NCBI RefSeq assembly: GCF_014174275.1
Contig: NZ_JABEQK010000009.1
Span: 1 to 64,000, forward strand
Length of the DNA stretch: 64,000 nt
Source: Gluconacetobacter takamatsuzukensis
GTDB taxonomy: Bacteria; Pseudomonadota; Alphaproteobacteria; Acetobacterales; Acetobacteraceae
Direction of reading: 5' to 3'
This document shows, piece by piece, positions 7,392-16,876 of this stretch. The notes beneath the pieces were generated by a model. That model was not told where the DNA came from. It ran no database searches and saw only the letters and a list, made by a program, of their open reading frames with translations. Numbering within the stretch: position 1 is the stretch's first letter; each line of letters begins with the position of its first letter. The position numbers were made by a program, and so were the translations under genes.

Positions 7392-8672
7392 TCAGGGACG
7401 CTGCTGCCCCGTCCCGACGACTTCGTAGCGGAAGGTGGTCAACTGCTCCAGCCCGACCGGACCGCGCGCATGGAAGCGCCCGGTCGCAATACCGATTTCC
7501 GCCCCGAAGCCGAACTCCCCGCCATCGCAGAACTGGGTCGAGGCATTCCACATCACGACCGCACTGTCGGTACCGTTCAGGAAACGCGCGGCAATGTCGG
7601 CATCCTCGGTCACGATCGCCTCGGTATGCGCACTGCCGAACCGCGCGATATGGGCCAGCGCATCGTCCACGCCATCGACCACCGCGATGGACAGGATGGC
7701 ATCCAGCCACTCGGTGCCGAAATCGGCCTCGCTGGCCGGCGGCAGATCCGGCAGGATCGCCCGCGCCCGCGCATCCGCCCTGAAGGCACACCCTTCCGCC
7801 GCCAGGTCGGCAACGATGCCCGGCAGCAACGCAGGCGCCACCGCGACATCGATCAGCAGCGTCTCGGTCGCCCCGCAGATCCCCGTCCGCCGCATCTTGG
7901 CATTGACCACCAGCCCCCGCGCCATGTCCGGATCGGCGGCTTCATGGACATAGGTATGGCAAAGCCCCTCGGCATGGGCCAGCACCGGCACCCGCGCCTC
8001 GCGCTGCACACGCTCGACCAGCGACTTGCCGCCACGGGGAATGATCAGGTCGATCAGCCCGGCAGCTCCCAGCATGTCCGCCACATGCCGCCGGTCGGCA
8101 TCGGGCGCGATCTGCACCGCCTCTTCCGGCAGGCCGGCGGCACGCAGGCCCGCCGCCATCGCCCTATGGATCGCCCGCGCGCTGTGCAGGCTTTCCGACC
8201 CGCCGCGCAGGATCACCGCGTTGCCCGACTTGATGCACAGGCCCGCCGCATCGGCGCCCACATTGGGGCGGCTTTCATAGATCATGCCGATCACGCCGAC
8301 CGGCGTCGCAACCCGGCTGATCCGCAATCCGTTGGGCCGGGTCCATTCCGCCAGCACCCGCCCGACCGGATCGGGCAGCTTCGCCACATCCTCCAGCCCC
8401 ACCGCCATCGCCTCGACCCGCGCCGGCGTCAGGGTCAGCCGATCGCGGAACGCGGCAGTCGCGGTAGACACCTCAAGATCACGCGCATTCGCCGCCAGAA
8501 TCTCATCCTGCCGCTCCCGCAGGGCGGCCGCAGCATGAAGCAGGGCAGCATTCCGAACGTCGGACGAACTCCGCGCCAGGATCCGGGCAGCCGCTCGGGC
8601 CCGCGCGGCCAGCTCCGGCATGGCCGGGACCCACTGGCCCTCTGCTTCCATGACGGACGTGACTGCGTTCAT
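7392..8672 (-). CDS. proA: Glutamate-5-semialdehyde dehydrogenase (gamma-glutamyl phosphate reductase)
   Basis: 426 aa. It reduces gamma-glutamyl phosphate to glutamate semialdehyde with NADPH in proline synthesis. Diagnostic stretches are [40 protein letters not shown], the catalytic-Cys region [16 protein letters not shown] and [22 protein letters not shown]. The start at 8672 has a perfect AGGAGG ahead of it; the longer open frame to 8846 runs through terminator-like hairpins and is not coding. proB is not in the window; proC lies at 19.2 kb. It is followed after two bases by the nadD start. Confidence 0.96.
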   Translation of the reverse strand: MNAVTSVMEAEGQWVPAMPELAARARAAARILARSSSDVRNAALLHAAAALRERQDEILAANARDLEVSTATAAFRDRLTLTPARVEAMAVGLEDVAKLPDPVGRVLAEWTRPNGLRISRVATPVGVIGMIYESRPNVGADAAGLCIKSGNAVILRGGSESLHSARAIHRAMAAGLRAAGLPEEAVQIAPDADRRHVADMLGAAGLIDLIIPRGGKSLVERVQREARVPVLAHAEGLCHTYVHEAADPDMARGLVVNAKMRRTGICGATETLLIDVAVAPALLPGIVADLAAEGCAFRADARARAILPDLPPASEADFGTEWLDAILSIAVVDGVDDALAHIARFGSAHTEAIVTEDADIAARFLNGTDSAVVMWNASTQFCDGGEFGFGAEIGIATGRFHARGPVGLEQLTTFRYEVVGTGQQRP

Positions 8673-8760
8673 GACCGGCCTCCTTGCCTCGATAACGGGC
8701 CATTTTCGAACCGGGCGCCGGGCAAGGGCAAGGGGAGAAAAAGCCGGGCAGTCGTTTCTC

Positions 8761-8782
8761 GTTCTTTTTTGCAAAAAAGAAC
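8761..8782. repeat. 22-bp perfect palindrome between ychF and proA
   Basis: The two halves GTTCTTTTTTG and CAAAAAAGAAC are exact reverse complements. Further in, TGATTCGTTC (8791-8800) pairs with GAACGAATCA (8837-8846) across a 36-base gap. Together with the hairpin at 8858-8882, the whole ychF-proA gap is a chain of inverted repeats. A termination or attenuation role between the two genes is inferred. Confidence 0.5.
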
Positions 8783-8857
8783 CAAAAAACTCTGATTCGT
8801 TCAGCAGCCTTGTGCTGGGGACACACGATGGCCCCGAACGAATCAAAACGTCTTTTT

Positions 8858-8882
8858 GCTTCTTTTTCTTCAGAAAAAGAAG
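8858..8882 (-). terminator. Hairpin 16 bases after the ychF stop
   Basis: CTTCTTTTTC (8859-8868) pairs with GAAAAAGAAG (8873-8882) around the loop TTCA. The same hairpin, in the same orientation and at the same kind of position, follows nadE at 33287-33312. This supports a terminator role even though the T-run lies within the stem rather than after it. Confidence 0.55.
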
Positions 8883-8897
8883 AAGGACCGACTACCC

Positions 8898-9992
8898 TTA
8901 CACATTGAAGCGGAACAGCAGGACATCCCCATCCTGCACCACATAATCACGCCCTTCGATCCGCAGCTTGCCGGCTTCCTTCGCACCGGCTTCACCCTGG
9001 TAGCGAACGTAATCCTCATAGGCGACGGTCTCGCAGGCAATGAAGCCGCGCTCGAAATCATTGTGGATCACGGCAGCGGCCTGCGGGGCACGCGTCCCGG
9101 CCGTGATCGTCCAGGCACGGGTTTCCTTCGGGCCGACCGTGAAATAGGTCCGCAGCCCCAGCAGCCCGTAACCGGCGGCGATCACCCGATCCAGCCCGCT
9201 ATCGGCCAGCCCCAGCCCGTCGAGGAATTCCTTGCGGTCCTCGGCCCCCAACTGACTGACCTCCGCCTCGATCGCCGCCGAGACAATCACGGTGGCCGCA
9301 CCCTCGGCATCGGCCCGGGCCCGCACACGGTCCGAGAACGCATTGCCGGTGGCCGCCGACGCCTCCTCGACATTGCAGACATACAGGACCGGCTTGCTGG
9401 TCATCAGCTGCAGGCGACGCACCGCTTCTTCCTGCCCGGCGGGAATCGCCTTCCGCGCCGGCTCTCCCTCGCGCAGGGCCGCGATCAGCGGCTCCATCAG
9501 CGCGACCTGGGCGGCGGCCTCGCGATCATTGCCCTTGGCCTTCTTCTGCAGGGCGACGATCCGCTTTTCCAGCGAATCCAGATCGGCCAGCATCAGTTCG
9601 GTCTCGATGATCTCGGCATCGCGGATCGGATCGACCGCCCCTTCGACATGCGTGATGTCGTCGTCCTCGAAACAGCGCAGGACGTGGATGATCGCATCGA
9701 CCTCGCGAATATTGGCCAGGAACTGGTTGCCCAGCCCCTCCCCGCGCGAGGCACCGCGCACCAGCCCGGCAATATCGACGAATTCCAGGCTGGTCGGCAG
9801 GATCTTCTGCGACTTGCCGATCGCCGCCAGCGCCGCAAGGCGCGGATCGGGCACCGCCACCCGGCCGACATTCGGCTCGATGGTGCAGAACGGATAATTC
9901 GCGGCCTGGGCCGAAGCCGTTTCGGTCAGGGCGTTGAACAGGGTCGACTTGCCGACATTCGGCAGGCCCACGATACCGCAATTGAACCCCAT
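8898..9992 (-). CDS. ychF: Redox-regulated ATPase YchF
   Basis: 364 aa, the full family length. The Walker A/G1 motif GIVGLPNVGKSTLFNALT is at residues 7-24, followed by NYPFCTIEPNVG and the G3 region EFVDIAGLVRGASRGEGLGN. A coiled-coil segment (DLDSLEKRIVALQKKAKG) and the C-terminal TGS domain (TYFTVGPKETRAWTI, HNDFERGFIACE) complete the architecture. YchF binds ribosomes and hydrolyses ATP in preference to GTP, affecting stress responses. The start codon overlaps the pth stop by one base, a pairing conserved in many bacteria. Confidence 0.96.
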   Translation of the reverse strand: MGFNCGIVGLPNVGKSTLFNALTETASAQAANYPFCTIEPNVGRVAVPDPRLAALAAIGKSQKILPTSLEFVDIAGLVRGASRGEGLGNQFLANIREVDAIIHVLRCFEDDDITHVEGAVDPIRDAEIIETELMLADLDSLEKRIVALQKKAKGNDREAAAQVALMEPLIAALREGEPARKAIPAGQEEAVRRLQLMTSKPVLYVCNVEEASAATGNAFSDRVRARADAEGAATVIVSAAIEAEVSQLGAEDRKEFLDGLGLADSGLDRVIAAGYGLLGLRTYFTVGPKETRAWTITAGTRAPQAAAVIHNDFERGFIACETVAYEDYVRYQGEAGAKEAGKLRIEGRDYVVQDGDVLLFRFNV

Positions 9993-10570
9993 CAGCCCTT
10001 CTCCCCGGCCAGCATGGCCATCCTGGTCATGAACAGTTCGGGCTTCCCGTCCGCAAGGACCGGCGCCGTGTCGGACAGGCCGTCGAGCATCGGCTCCAGC
10101 CAGTCCTGATCGCTTTTCGAGAAATCACCCAGGACGTGGCCCGTCACGCGCTCGCGCACGCCCGGATGGCCGATGCCGAGGCGTACCCGCCAATAATCCT
10201 GGCTGCCCAGCATCCTGTCCATCGACCGCAGGCCATTATGGCCCGCCGCCCCGCCGCCCCGCTTCACCCGCACCCGACCGGGTGCCAGGTCCAGCTCGTC
10301 ATGGAAGGCGGTGATGGACTCGACTGGTATCTTGTAGAAGGCGGCCGCCTGCTGAACGCTCTCGCCCGAAAGGTTCATGTAGGTCATGGGCTTGAGCAGC
10401 AGCACCTTGTGCGTGCCCACCCGCCCCTCGGCCACCTCGCCGCGAAAGCGTTTCCGCCATGGCGTGAAGCCATGGCGGAGCGCGATGCGGTCGACGGCCA
10501 TGAAACCGACATTGTGCCGATGCCGGCTCATCCCCGGCTCAGGATTACCGAGCCCGGTCCAGAGCAGCAT
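9992..10570 (-). CDS. pth: Aminoacyl-tRNA hydrolase (peptidyl-tRNA hydrolase)
   Basis: 192 aa. Releases peptides or N-blocked amino acids from tRNAs that drop off the ribosome. Signatures: [18 protein letters not shown] near the N-terminus with the substrate Asn9 and catalytic His19, [15 protein letters not shown] with the substrate-binding Asn, [28 protein letters not shown] with the catalytic Asp, and [10 protein letters not shown]. It sits between rplY and ychF, the common order rplY-pth-ychF, and probably belongs to the same transcript. Confidence 0.96.
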   Translation of the reverse strand: MLLWTGLGNPEPGMSRHRHNVGFMAVDRIALRHGFTPWRKRFRGEVAEGRVGTHKVLLLKPMTYMNLSGESVQQAAAFYKIPVESITAFHDELDLAPGRVRVKRGGGAAGHNGLRSMDRMLGSQDYWRVRLGIGHPGVRERVTGHVLGDFSKSDQDWLEPMLDGLSDTAPVLADGKPELFMTRMAMLAGEKG

Positions 10571-10606
10571 TGCGTCTTTCCTGTCGTCTGGCCGTCCAGG
10601 CCGGTC

Positions 10607-11248
10607 TTACTTCTTCGCCGCGCCCTTCGCAGGGGCCGCCTTGGCCGGGGCCGCGGCTTCCGCCGGGGCCGGCGTGTCGTCGACGCTCGGCGCCGCGACG
10701 GTGGCGATGACGAAGTTCGGGATCTGCAGCAGCGGCGTCACATCCGCGGTGCCCTGCAGATCGTCCCAGCGCACGTTGTCGTGGATGTCGAGCTGCGACA
10801 GGTCGACCGTGAACGACGACGGAATGTTCGCCGGATCGACGCTGACTTCCACGCTGTGGCGGACGATGTTCAGCACGCCGCCGCGCTTGATGCCGGGCGA
10901 CTTGTCTTCACCGGTGAAGATGATGCGCACGTCGACATGCACGCGCTCGCCGGCGGCCAGACGCTGGAAGTCGACATGGACGGGGTTGTCCGTCACCGGA
11001 TGAAGCTGGACTTCACGCATCAGCGCGGGGGACGACACACCGTCGACGGTGACGTCGTACACGCGCGAACGCCAGCCGCCCTTGTGCATCTCGCGCACCA
11101 CCAGACGGGGGTCCAGCGCGATCAGCGTCGGTTCCTGCTTCGCACCGTAGATAACGGCCGGCACCTGACCGGCACGCCTCGTCGCGCGCGCTGCCCCCTT
11201 ACCAGCCTTCGCGCGCGAAGAAGCCTCGAGTTTCGTAAATTGGGTCAC
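10607..11248 (-). CDS. rplY: 50S ribosomal protein L25/general stress protein Ctc
   Basis: 213 aa, the long Ctc/TL5 form. The N-terminal L25 domain binds 5S rRNA ([50 protein letters not shown]). The C-terminal TL5 beta-domain contains [37 protein letters not shown] and VTPLL. The last ~25 residues are Ala/Pro/Lys-rich ([17 protein letters not shown]), a tail common in alphaproteobacterial L25. It heads the rplY-pth-ychF group. Confidence 0.95.
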   Translation of the reverse strand: MTQFTKLEASSRAKAGKGAARATRRAGQVPAVIYGAKQEPTLIALDPRLVVREMHKGGWRSRVYDVTVDGVSSPALMREVQLHPVTDNPVHVDFQRLAAGERVHVDVRIIFTGEDKSPGIKRGGVLNIVRHSVEVSVDPANIPSSFTVDLSQLDIHDNVRWDDLQGTADVTPLLQIPNFVIATVAAPSVDDTPAPAEAAAPAKAAPAKGAAKK

Positions 11249-11359
11249 TGTACTGCTCCTGAAAACCTGTTCACGCAGGCCTCCAGGGGTGCCCGCGCGT
11301 GGGGGCGTGTAACGGAAAACCCGGACCGAGGCAAATATTTCGGCGCCGGCCGGCGTCCC

Positions 11360-11968
11360 TCAGCCCATCACGTCCAGACTCCACGCCGCCGAACCCCCGG
11401 CCGCATCCGGCACCGGCGGGCGAACCCACAGGGGCGTGGCATTGGGCAGGCGCACATTGGCCGGCAGGCCCATGGCGGATCGCAGGGCGCGGAACATCGC
11501 CCCATGACAGACGATCAGCACCGTCCCCTCGCCATCCAGCGCGCGGTTGACGGCCGCCACCGCCCGGGCCCGCAGCTCGGCAAACGGCTCGGCCCCGCTG
11601 GGCGTATAGTCTCCGGCGATCCAGCTATCGTACCAGTCGCCCATCGGCTGGCCTTCCTGGTCGCCGAAACAGACTTCCTGCAGCCCGTCATCCACCCCGA
11701 CCGGCAGGGCTTCGCCCCCCGGTGCCGCCATCGCCCGCGCCACGATCTGCGCCGTACGCAGGGCACGGCACAGCGGCGAGGACACGATCCGCGCAACCGG
11801 CGCATAAGCGGCCTCGTCGCGGGCCAGCAGTGCACCGGCCGCCTCGGCCTGGGCGACGCCGCGCGCGTTCAGCGGAATGTCCGACCGCCCCTGCGAGCGC
11901 CCTTCGGCGTTCCAGTCCGTCTCGCCATGACGCAGATACCAGTACGGCCGGGCGATCAGCTGGGTCAT
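11360..11968 (-). CDS. Histidine phosphatase family protein
   Basis: 202 aa. The phosphoglycerate mutase-like catalytic motif YLRHGETDWNAEGRSQGRSD is at the N-terminus, with the phospho-accepting His; SSPLCRALRTAQIVA carries the second Arg and IVCHGAMFRAL the second His. The length and lack of a cofactor-dependent mutase insertion suggest a phosphatase rather than a glycolytic mutase. The substrate is unknown. An AGGAG site precedes the chosen start at 11968; the longer frame adds only Gly/Arg-rich sequence. It lies 76 bases after prs on the same strand and may be read with it. Confidence 0.88.
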   Translation of the reverse strand: MTQLIARPYWYLRHGETDWNAEGRSQGRSDIPLNARGVAQAEAAGALLARDEAAYAPVARIVSSPLCRALRTAQIVARAMAAPGGEALPVGVDDGLQEVCFGDQEGQPMGDWYDSWIAGDYTPSGAEPFAELRARAVAAVNRALDGEGTVLIVCHGAMFRALRSAMGLPANVRLPNATPLWVRPPVPDAAGGSAAWSLDVMG

Positions 11969-12044
11969 GTCCAGGACTCCTGTCGGTTCATCCCTCCCCC
12001 GATAGGTCGTCCGCGCCCCCCCGGTCAATCCGGCACGCCAGGCC

Positions 12045-13025
12045 TCAGTCGAACAGCGAGGAAACCGAGCTTTCGTCCGACACCGCCCGCATGGCGCGCG
12101 ACAGCAGGTTGGCGGTGCTGATCTGGCGGATATTCTCCGCCTTCGCCACGGCCTCGGTCGCGGCGATGCTGTCGGTCAGCGTCAGCATGCGGATGGGCGA
12201 CTGCGCGATGCGCGACACCGCGCTGCCGGTCAGCACGCCATGGGTCACATAGGCCTCGACGGCCACCGCACCCTCGTTCATCAGCGCCACGGCGGCATTG
12301 CACAGCGACCCCCCGCTATCGACGATATCGTCGATCAGGATGCAGTAGCGGCCGCGCACATCGCCGATCACGTTCATCACCTCGGACACGCCGGCCCGCT
12401 CACGCCGCTTGTCGATGATCGCCAGGTCGACATTCAGCCGCTGCGCCAGCTGCCGGGCCCGCACCACGCCGCCGACATCGGGCGAGACGATCATCAGGTT
12501 CTCGAACCCGCCGGGAATCTCCAGCGGCGGCGCCGCATAGGGCAGCGAACCGGGATCGATCCGCCCCTTGATGTCGCGCGTGAACAGCGGCGCGGCATAG
12601 AGATTATCGACCGGAATATCGAAGAAACCCTGGATCTGCATCGCATGCAGGTCCATCGTCAGGATGCGGTTGGCCCCGGCCTCGACCAGCAGGTTGGCCA
12701 CCAGCTTGGCGCTGATCGGCGTACGGGGGCCGGATTTGCGATCCTGCCGCGCATAGCCGAAATAGGGCATCACCGCCGTGACCCGACGCGCCGATCCGCG
12801 ACGCAGCGCGTCGAGCATGATCAGCAGTTCCATCAGATTGTCGTTGGTCGGCGAGCAGGTGCTCTGGATGACGAACACATCCTCGCCGCGCACGTTCTCA
12901 TGGATCTCGACGAACACTTCCATGTCCGCGAAGCGCCGGACCGAGACATTGCACAGCGGCATCCGCAATTCCGCCGCCACCTTCTCGGCCAGGGGCAGAT
13001 TGCTGTTACAGGCGACGATCTTCAT
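12045..13025 (-). CDS. prs: Ribose-phosphate pyrophosphokinase
   Basis: 326 aa. Makes phosphoribosyl pyrophosphate from ribose-5-phosphate and ATP for nucleotide, histidine and NAD synthesis. Clear family segments: [40 protein letters not shown] (ATP-binding loop), [20 protein letters not shown] with a metal-binding His, and the PRPP-binding motif [20 protein letters not shown]. Full length and intact. Confidence 0.97.
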   Translation of the reverse strand: MKIVACNSNLPLAEKVAAELRMPLCNVSVRRFADMEVFVEIHENVRGEDVFVIQSTCSPTNDNLMELLIMLDALRRGSARRVTAVMPYFGYARQDRKSGPRTPISAKLVANLLVEAGANRILTMDLHAMQIQGFFDIPVDNLYAAPLFTRDIKGRIDPGSLPYAAPPLEIPGGFENLMIVSPDVGGVVRARQLAQRLNVDLAIIDKRRERAGVSEVMNVIGDVRGRYCILIDDIVDSGGSLCNAAVALMNEGAVAVEAYVTHGVLTGSAVSRIAQSPIRMLTLTDSIAATEAVAKAENIRQISTANLLSRAMRAVSDESSVSSLFD

Positions 13026-13150
13026 CTGGCAACGCTCCCGGACGGCGCACTCATGGCTGGCGCGCGGGTTCTAGCAATCGCGCCCCGTCCTGTCATCCGT
13101 CTCGCGTATCGATCACGCATGGCGGCCATGCCCCGAACGCCGGAACCGCT

Positions 13151-14119
13151 CTACCGTGGCACCTTCGCCACAGCAGGCGCCCCCGGAGGCACCGCGACAG
13201 GCGGCGGCAGCGGCACGTTGTCCCGCCCCGAATAGCGCGAGATCACCTGCCGGACGCCCGCCGCCGCCTCCTGCGCGGCGGCAAGCGCCACCTCCCCCCA
13301 GGGCCCGTCCAGCGAATGGGCATCGATATCATGCAACTGCGTGGCCGCCCCCGACTCCTTGCCCTGCGCATCCAACACCCGCCACACCAGTTGCAGATGC
13401 TGCTGCGGATGGCCGGTCCCCCCAGGAATGACCGCGCTGATGCTCACCGCGCAGGACACGGTAAAATCGGCCTCGCGCGGATGATCCTGGATCGCGTCCT
13501 CGGCATCGCGCAGCGACGCCACGAAGGCCTGGGCCAGCGCCACATCCCCATCCCCCGGCGCGCCCTTCACCCCGGAGAAATAGATCCGCGCCGCCCGATG
13601 CTTCAGGCTGTGCGGGTCCTGCGCCATCTGGTCGGCCTGAATGCCCGTCAGCGCGCCGGTAATCGGCACGGCAAGCTGGCGCGCCGACTGCAACAGCGCG
13701 TCCGCGTCGCCCGCAGCCCAGGCGGCGGCGGGCACCCCTACCCCCTCGCCGGAGCCCCGCACCCGGCCGGCCGGCGTCATGATGCTGTAGGTCGGAATCA
13801 CCAGCCCGCCCCGCGTCTCCGCCCCCAGCCGCAGCCACCAGTCGCCGGGGCGCACCGGCTGGGCCATGGCCGGCACCGTCTGCTCCAGCAGGGCCGCCGC
13901 GATATCGCGGCTCCAGGTCCGCGCGGCCTCGTCGCCCAGCAGCGCCGCCGCCGGCAGCGGAATCGCCAGCCGCGCGGGCGGCGCATTACGGGCCAGCGAG
14001 CGCCCGGCCACCCCCGGATCGCGAAACGGATGCGGCACATCCAGACACCCGGACAACAGCAGCAGGCCGGCCGCCCCGGCCAGACCAGCAAGACGACGGA
14101 CAAAAAGCGCGCGAATCAT
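13151..14119 (-). CDS. Predicted lipoprotein of unknown function
   Basis: 322 aa. The N-terminus MIRALFVRRLAGLAGAAGLL ends in a lipobox LLSGC with the lipidated Cys at residue 25, so the mature protein is membrane-anchored in the periplasm or outer membrane. I do not recognise the rest. It contains WWLRLGAETRGGLVIPTYS, a run FTVSCAVSISAVIPGG, HLQLVWRVLDAQGKESG and a proline-rich end (PLPPPVAVPPGAPAV). Its start overlaps the pgeF stop by four bases, so it is translationally coupled to pgeF. This places it at the end of the lgt operon; Lgt would add its lipid. Confidence 0.75.
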   Translation of the reverse strand: MIRALFVRRLAGLAGAAGLLLLSGCLDVPHPFRDPGVAGRSLARNAPPARLAIPLPAAALLGDEAARTWSRDIAAALLEQTVPAMAQPVRPGDWWLRLGAETRGGLVIPTYSIMTPAGRVRGSGEGVGVPAAAWAAGDADALLQSARQLAVPITGALTGIQADQMAQDPHSLKHRAARIYFSGVKGAPGDGDVALAQAFVASLRDAEDAIQDHPREADFTVSCAVSISAVIPGGTGHPQQHLQLVWRVLDAQGKESGAATQLHDIDAHSLDGPWGEVALAAAQEAAAGVRQVISRYSGRDNVPLPPPVAVPPGAPAVAKVPR

Positions 14120-14940
14120 GCCGGACCTGTAGCACCAGAGGCCGCGATGACCGAAATCTGGTGCCCGATCGGCCCGCCCCCCGCCAGCGTCCGCCGCCGA
14201 TGGCTGAAAAAGCGCGCCTCGTCGCCCAGCGTATCGACACCCAGCGCCACCGCCTGCCCGATCCCCGCACGCCGCAGCCGCGCCACGCAATAACCCGCCA
14301 GATCGAACTGGAAATGCTCCGGCCGCCGCCTGGCATGAAAGAACGCTTCCGCCGCCGGATCGGCCGCCAGGGCCTGGGCCCGCATATCCGCCCCCACCTC
14401 GTAACTGTCCCGCGCGATACAGGGCCCGACGACCGCCCGCACGGTGGACGCCGCCGCCCCCAGCCCGGCCATGGAGGCCAGCGTGGCCTCCAGCACGCCG
14501 CCGACCGCGCCGCGCCAGCCGGCATGCGCCGCCCCCACCACCCCGCCATCCGCCGAGGCAAACAGCACCGGCCCGCAATCGGCGGTGATCACACCCAGCG
14601 CCAGACCCGGCCGATCCGTCACCATCGCGTCGGCAGCCCCTCCCTGCCCGACCGGCCAGGGTGCCGTCACCGTCACCACCCCGTCGCCATGGACCTGGGT
14701 CACACCCAGCAGATGCTCCGGCACCACCCCGATGGCCCGCGCGACCCGCCGCCGGTTTTCCGCCAGCGCCGCCGGATCGTCGCCGGAGCGGGTCGAGCAG
14801 TTGAGGCTGGCATAAGGTCCCTGCGACACCCCGCCGCGCCGGGTAAAGAACCCATGCGGCACATCGTCCAGCAGCTCATGGCGCAGGATCGCATCGGGCG
14901 GAATCGTCCCCGTATCCTGCCCGGCATCGTCACGGCTCAT
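14116..14940 (-). CDS. pgeF: Purine nucleoside phosphorylase / peptidoglycan editing factor, YfiH family
   Basis: 274 aa from the start at 14940. YfiH/PgeF (formerly polyphenol oxidase family, DUF152) shows purine nucleoside phosphorylase and adenosine deaminase activities in vitro and edits mis-built peptidoglycan precursors in E. coli. Active-site pieces are present: GVTQVHGDGVV with the zinc-ligand His, VITADCGPVLFA with the Cys, and VVGAAHAGWRGAVGGVLE with a second His. It overlaps midA by 11 bases and the lipoprotein gene by four. The family order is conserved in many alphaproteobacteria. Confidence 0.92.
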   Translation of the reverse strand: MSRDDAGQDTGTIPPDAILRHELLDDVPHGFFTRRGGVSQGPYASLNCSTRSGDDPAALAENRRRVARAIGVVPEHLLGVTQVHGDGVVTVTAPWPVGQGGAADAMVTDRPGLALGVITADCGPVLFASADGGVVGAAHAGWRGAVGGVLEATLASMAGLGAAASTVRAVVGPCIARDSYEVGADMRAQALAADPAAEAFFHARRRPEHFQFDLAGYCVARLRRAGIGQAVALGVDTLGDEARFFSHRRRTLAGGGPIGHQISVIAASGATGPA

Positions 14941-15982
14941 GGCGTTCTCCCTCGTCGGCGGCCATCCCGGGCGCCGCGGCAAATCCGGGGGGCACAGGCA
15001 GGCCGGGCGACGTCATCGCCAGCGCCTTGAACAGGCGCCCCATCCGGTCGGGCGCCGCCAGCCGCTGGGCGGCATCGTGAATGGCATGGGCCTCGACCGG
15101 CGACCGGTTGCGGGCCAGTTGCCCGGCCCGCGCAAAGAGGCCCAGCCGGGCCAGCAACGTTCCCTGCGTCACGCTGCCATGGCAGGCAGCCCCCACCGCC
15201 GCATGGGCAAAGGCCGCGAAATCGACATGCGCCGTCAGGTCGGCCAGACCGGGATCGGCCAGCGGCCAGGCCGGCTGGCCGTCGCGCAGGGCCTGCAACG
15301 TGTCGCCCCACACCGCGCCGTCATATCCGTAGTCGATCAGCAGCGCCGTGCCGGGCGAACGGGCAAACCGCGCCGCCAGCCCCCGCGCCACGTCCAGCGC
15401 GGCGGGGCAGCATTCCAGGATTTCGCCCGCGGGCACGGGCCGGTCGAACGGCCCGTCGGGCAGGTCCCCGGCCGGCAGGTCCACAAATCCCACCCCTTGC
15501 ACAAAGCGCTCGCTCCACCCGGCCTCGGTCCTGACGAACTGCCGGATCGGCAGCGCGTCGAGAAATTCATTGGCCAGCAGGATCATCGGCCCCTCGGGCA
15601 AGGCATCGATCGCGTCATGCCATGCCGGCAGATGCGCCGTCCGCCCCGCCAGCGCTGCACGCTGAACCTCGCGCAACCGGGGTGAGGTCTCGACCAGATG
15701 CACCCGCGCCGCTTCATGGCAATCGGGCGCAACCCGCGCCATCAGCCGCATCATGTCGGCCATCAGCGTGCCGCGCCCCGGCCCCGCCTCGGCCAGGACA
15801 AACGGGTCCGGACGGCCCATCCCCTGCCAAGTCACGGCAACCCAGGCCCCCAGGATCTCGCCGAACATCTGCGAGATCTCGGGCGCGGTGATGAAATCGG
15901 CAAACGGGTCGCGCCCGGCATAATAGGCCGCATTGGCCCGCGCCATGAACCGGTCCAGCCGTTCCGGTGCGGTGCCGCTCAT
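14930..15982 (-). CDS. SAM-dependent methyltransferase, MidA/NDUFAF7 family
   Basis: 350 aa. NDUFAF7, the mitochondrial relative, dimethylates an arginine of the complex I subunit NDUFS2. The family signatures are DFITAPEISQMFGEILGAW, the SAM-binding glycine motif EAGPGRGTLMADMMR, LVETSPRLREVQ, ILLANEFLDALPIRQF and LLIDYGYDG. The start at 15982 overlaps the lgt stop by four bases. The open frame runs on upstream into lgt in another frame, which is not coding. A second complex I-related gene, NDUFA12, lies at 40.3 kb. Confidence 0.93.
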   Translation of the reverse strand: MSGTAPERLDRFMARANAAYYAGRDPFADFITAPEISQMFGEILGAWVAVTWQGMGRPDPFVLAEAGPGRGTLMADMMRLMARVAPDCHEAARVHLVETSPRLREVQRAALAGRTAHLPAWHDAIDALPEGPMILLANEFLDALPIRQFVRTEAGWSERFVQGVGFVDLPAGDLPDGPFDRPVPAGEILECCPAALDVARGLAARFARSPGTALLIDYGYDGAVWGDTLQALRDGQPAWPLADPGLADLTAHVDFAAFAHAAVGAACHGSVTQGTLLARLGLFARAGQLARNRSPVEAHAIHDAAQRLAAPDRMGRLFKALAMTSPGLPVPPGFAAAPGMAADEGERHEP

Positions 15983-16833
15983 GGCCGGTCGGCCCCGACC
16001 GCCCCCGCCTCGGCCGGCATCAGGACCGGGCGTGGCGGCCGCAACATCGCCTGCGCCATCAGCCCGGCGCCCGCGATCGCCATCGGAATGCACAGGATCT
16101 GCCCCATGGTGGTGCCGAACGGCAGGAAGCCGATAAAGGCGTCGGGCTCGCGAAAGAACTCGCAGAAGCTCCGCGCCACCGCATAGCCGAACAGGAACAG
16201 CCCGGCGAGGAACCCCGGCCGCTCCCGAATCCGGGCGCTGCGTCCCACCAGCCACATGACGGTAAACAGCACGGCGCCTTCCAGCAGCGCCTCGTACAGT
16301 TCGGAAGGATGGCGCGGTTCCGGCCCCGCCTGGGGAAAGACCATTGCCCAGGGCAGGTCGGCCGGCGCCGCACGCCCCCACAATTCCCCGTTGATGAAGT
16401 TCGCGACCCGCCCCAGCCCCAGCCCCATCGGCACCACGATGGTCACCCGGTCGGAAAAGGCCAGGAAACTCAGTCCATTGCGCCACGAAAACAGGGCCAG
16501 CGCCGCCACCACCCCCAGCGCGCCGCCATGGAACGACATCCCGCCATGCCATACCTGCAATGCGGCCAGCGGATGCTCCAGATAGATCTGGGGCTGATAG
16601 AACAGGATATAGCCCACCCGCCCCCCCAGCACGACGCCGAGCGTGGCCCAGGTCAGGAAGTCGTCGACCTGCTCGGGCGTCGCGGCACGCGGCGCCAGGC
16701 TGACCAGATGGCGCACCAGCCGCCAGCCGACCAGCAGCGCGGTGATATAGGCCATGGCATACCAGCGGATGGCCAGCGGCCCCACATGCACCATGACCGG
16801 ATCGAATTGCGGAAAGATCAGTACAGGCAGCAT
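15979..16833 (-). CDS. lgt: Prolipoprotein diacylglyceryl transferase
   Basis: 284 aa inner-membrane enzyme that moves diacylglycerol from phosphatidylglycerol to the lipobox Cys of prolipoproteins. Family features: PLAIRWYAMAYITALLVGW near the N-terminus, WATLGVVLGGRVGYILFYQP, WHGGMSFHGGALG with the essential His, and the Lgt signature GLGLGRVANFINGELWGR. Seven hydrophobic segments can be counted. The start MLPVLIF was chosen because the 33 upstream residues of open frame are hydrophilic and unlike Lgt. First gene of the overlapping lgt-midA-pgeF-lipoprotein set. Confidence 0.96.
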   Translation of the reverse strand: MLPVLIFPQFDPVMVHVGPLAIRWYAMAYITALLVGWRLVRHLVSLAPRAATPEQVDDFLTWATLGVVLGGRVGYILFYQPQIYLEHPLAALQVWHGGMSFHGGALGVVAALALFSWRNGLSFLAFSDRVTIVVPMGLGLGRVANFINGELWGRAAPADLPWAMVFPQAGPEPRHPSELYEALLEGAVLFTVMWLVGRSARIRERPGFLAGLFLFGYAVARSFCEFFREPDAFIGFLPFGTTMGQILCIPMAIAGAGLMAQAMLRPPRPVLMPAEAGAVGADRP

Positions 16834-16876
16834 GCGGCGTCCTTCGACGTCGGAGAGGGCAGAGACCGGGCGGGTA

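Noticed and set aside
7390-7791. Upstream extension of the NadD-RsfS frame to 7791
   Set aside because: The extra ~134 residues lie out of frame within the end of proA and have Arg/Gly-rich shadow composition. The GTG at 7389 directly before the NadD nucleotide-binding motif is a better start.
8856-10109. Long plus-strand frames antisense to ychF, pth and other genes (for example 8856-10109, 10136-12121, 59791-61146, 61167-62678)
   Set aside because: High-GC shadow frames: rich in Arg, His, Gln and Gly, no family resemblance, and fully antisense to well-recognised genes.
13151-14578. A 475-aa frame extending the lipoprotein upstream
   Set aside because: The extension lies inside pgeF in another frame. 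The lipobox signal peptide begins at 14119.
14930-16552. A 540-aa frame that would join part of the lgt region to the MidA methyltransferase
   Set aside because: The first ~190 residues are the out-of-frame shadow of lgt; the MidA protein begins at 15982 with the usual four-base overlap.
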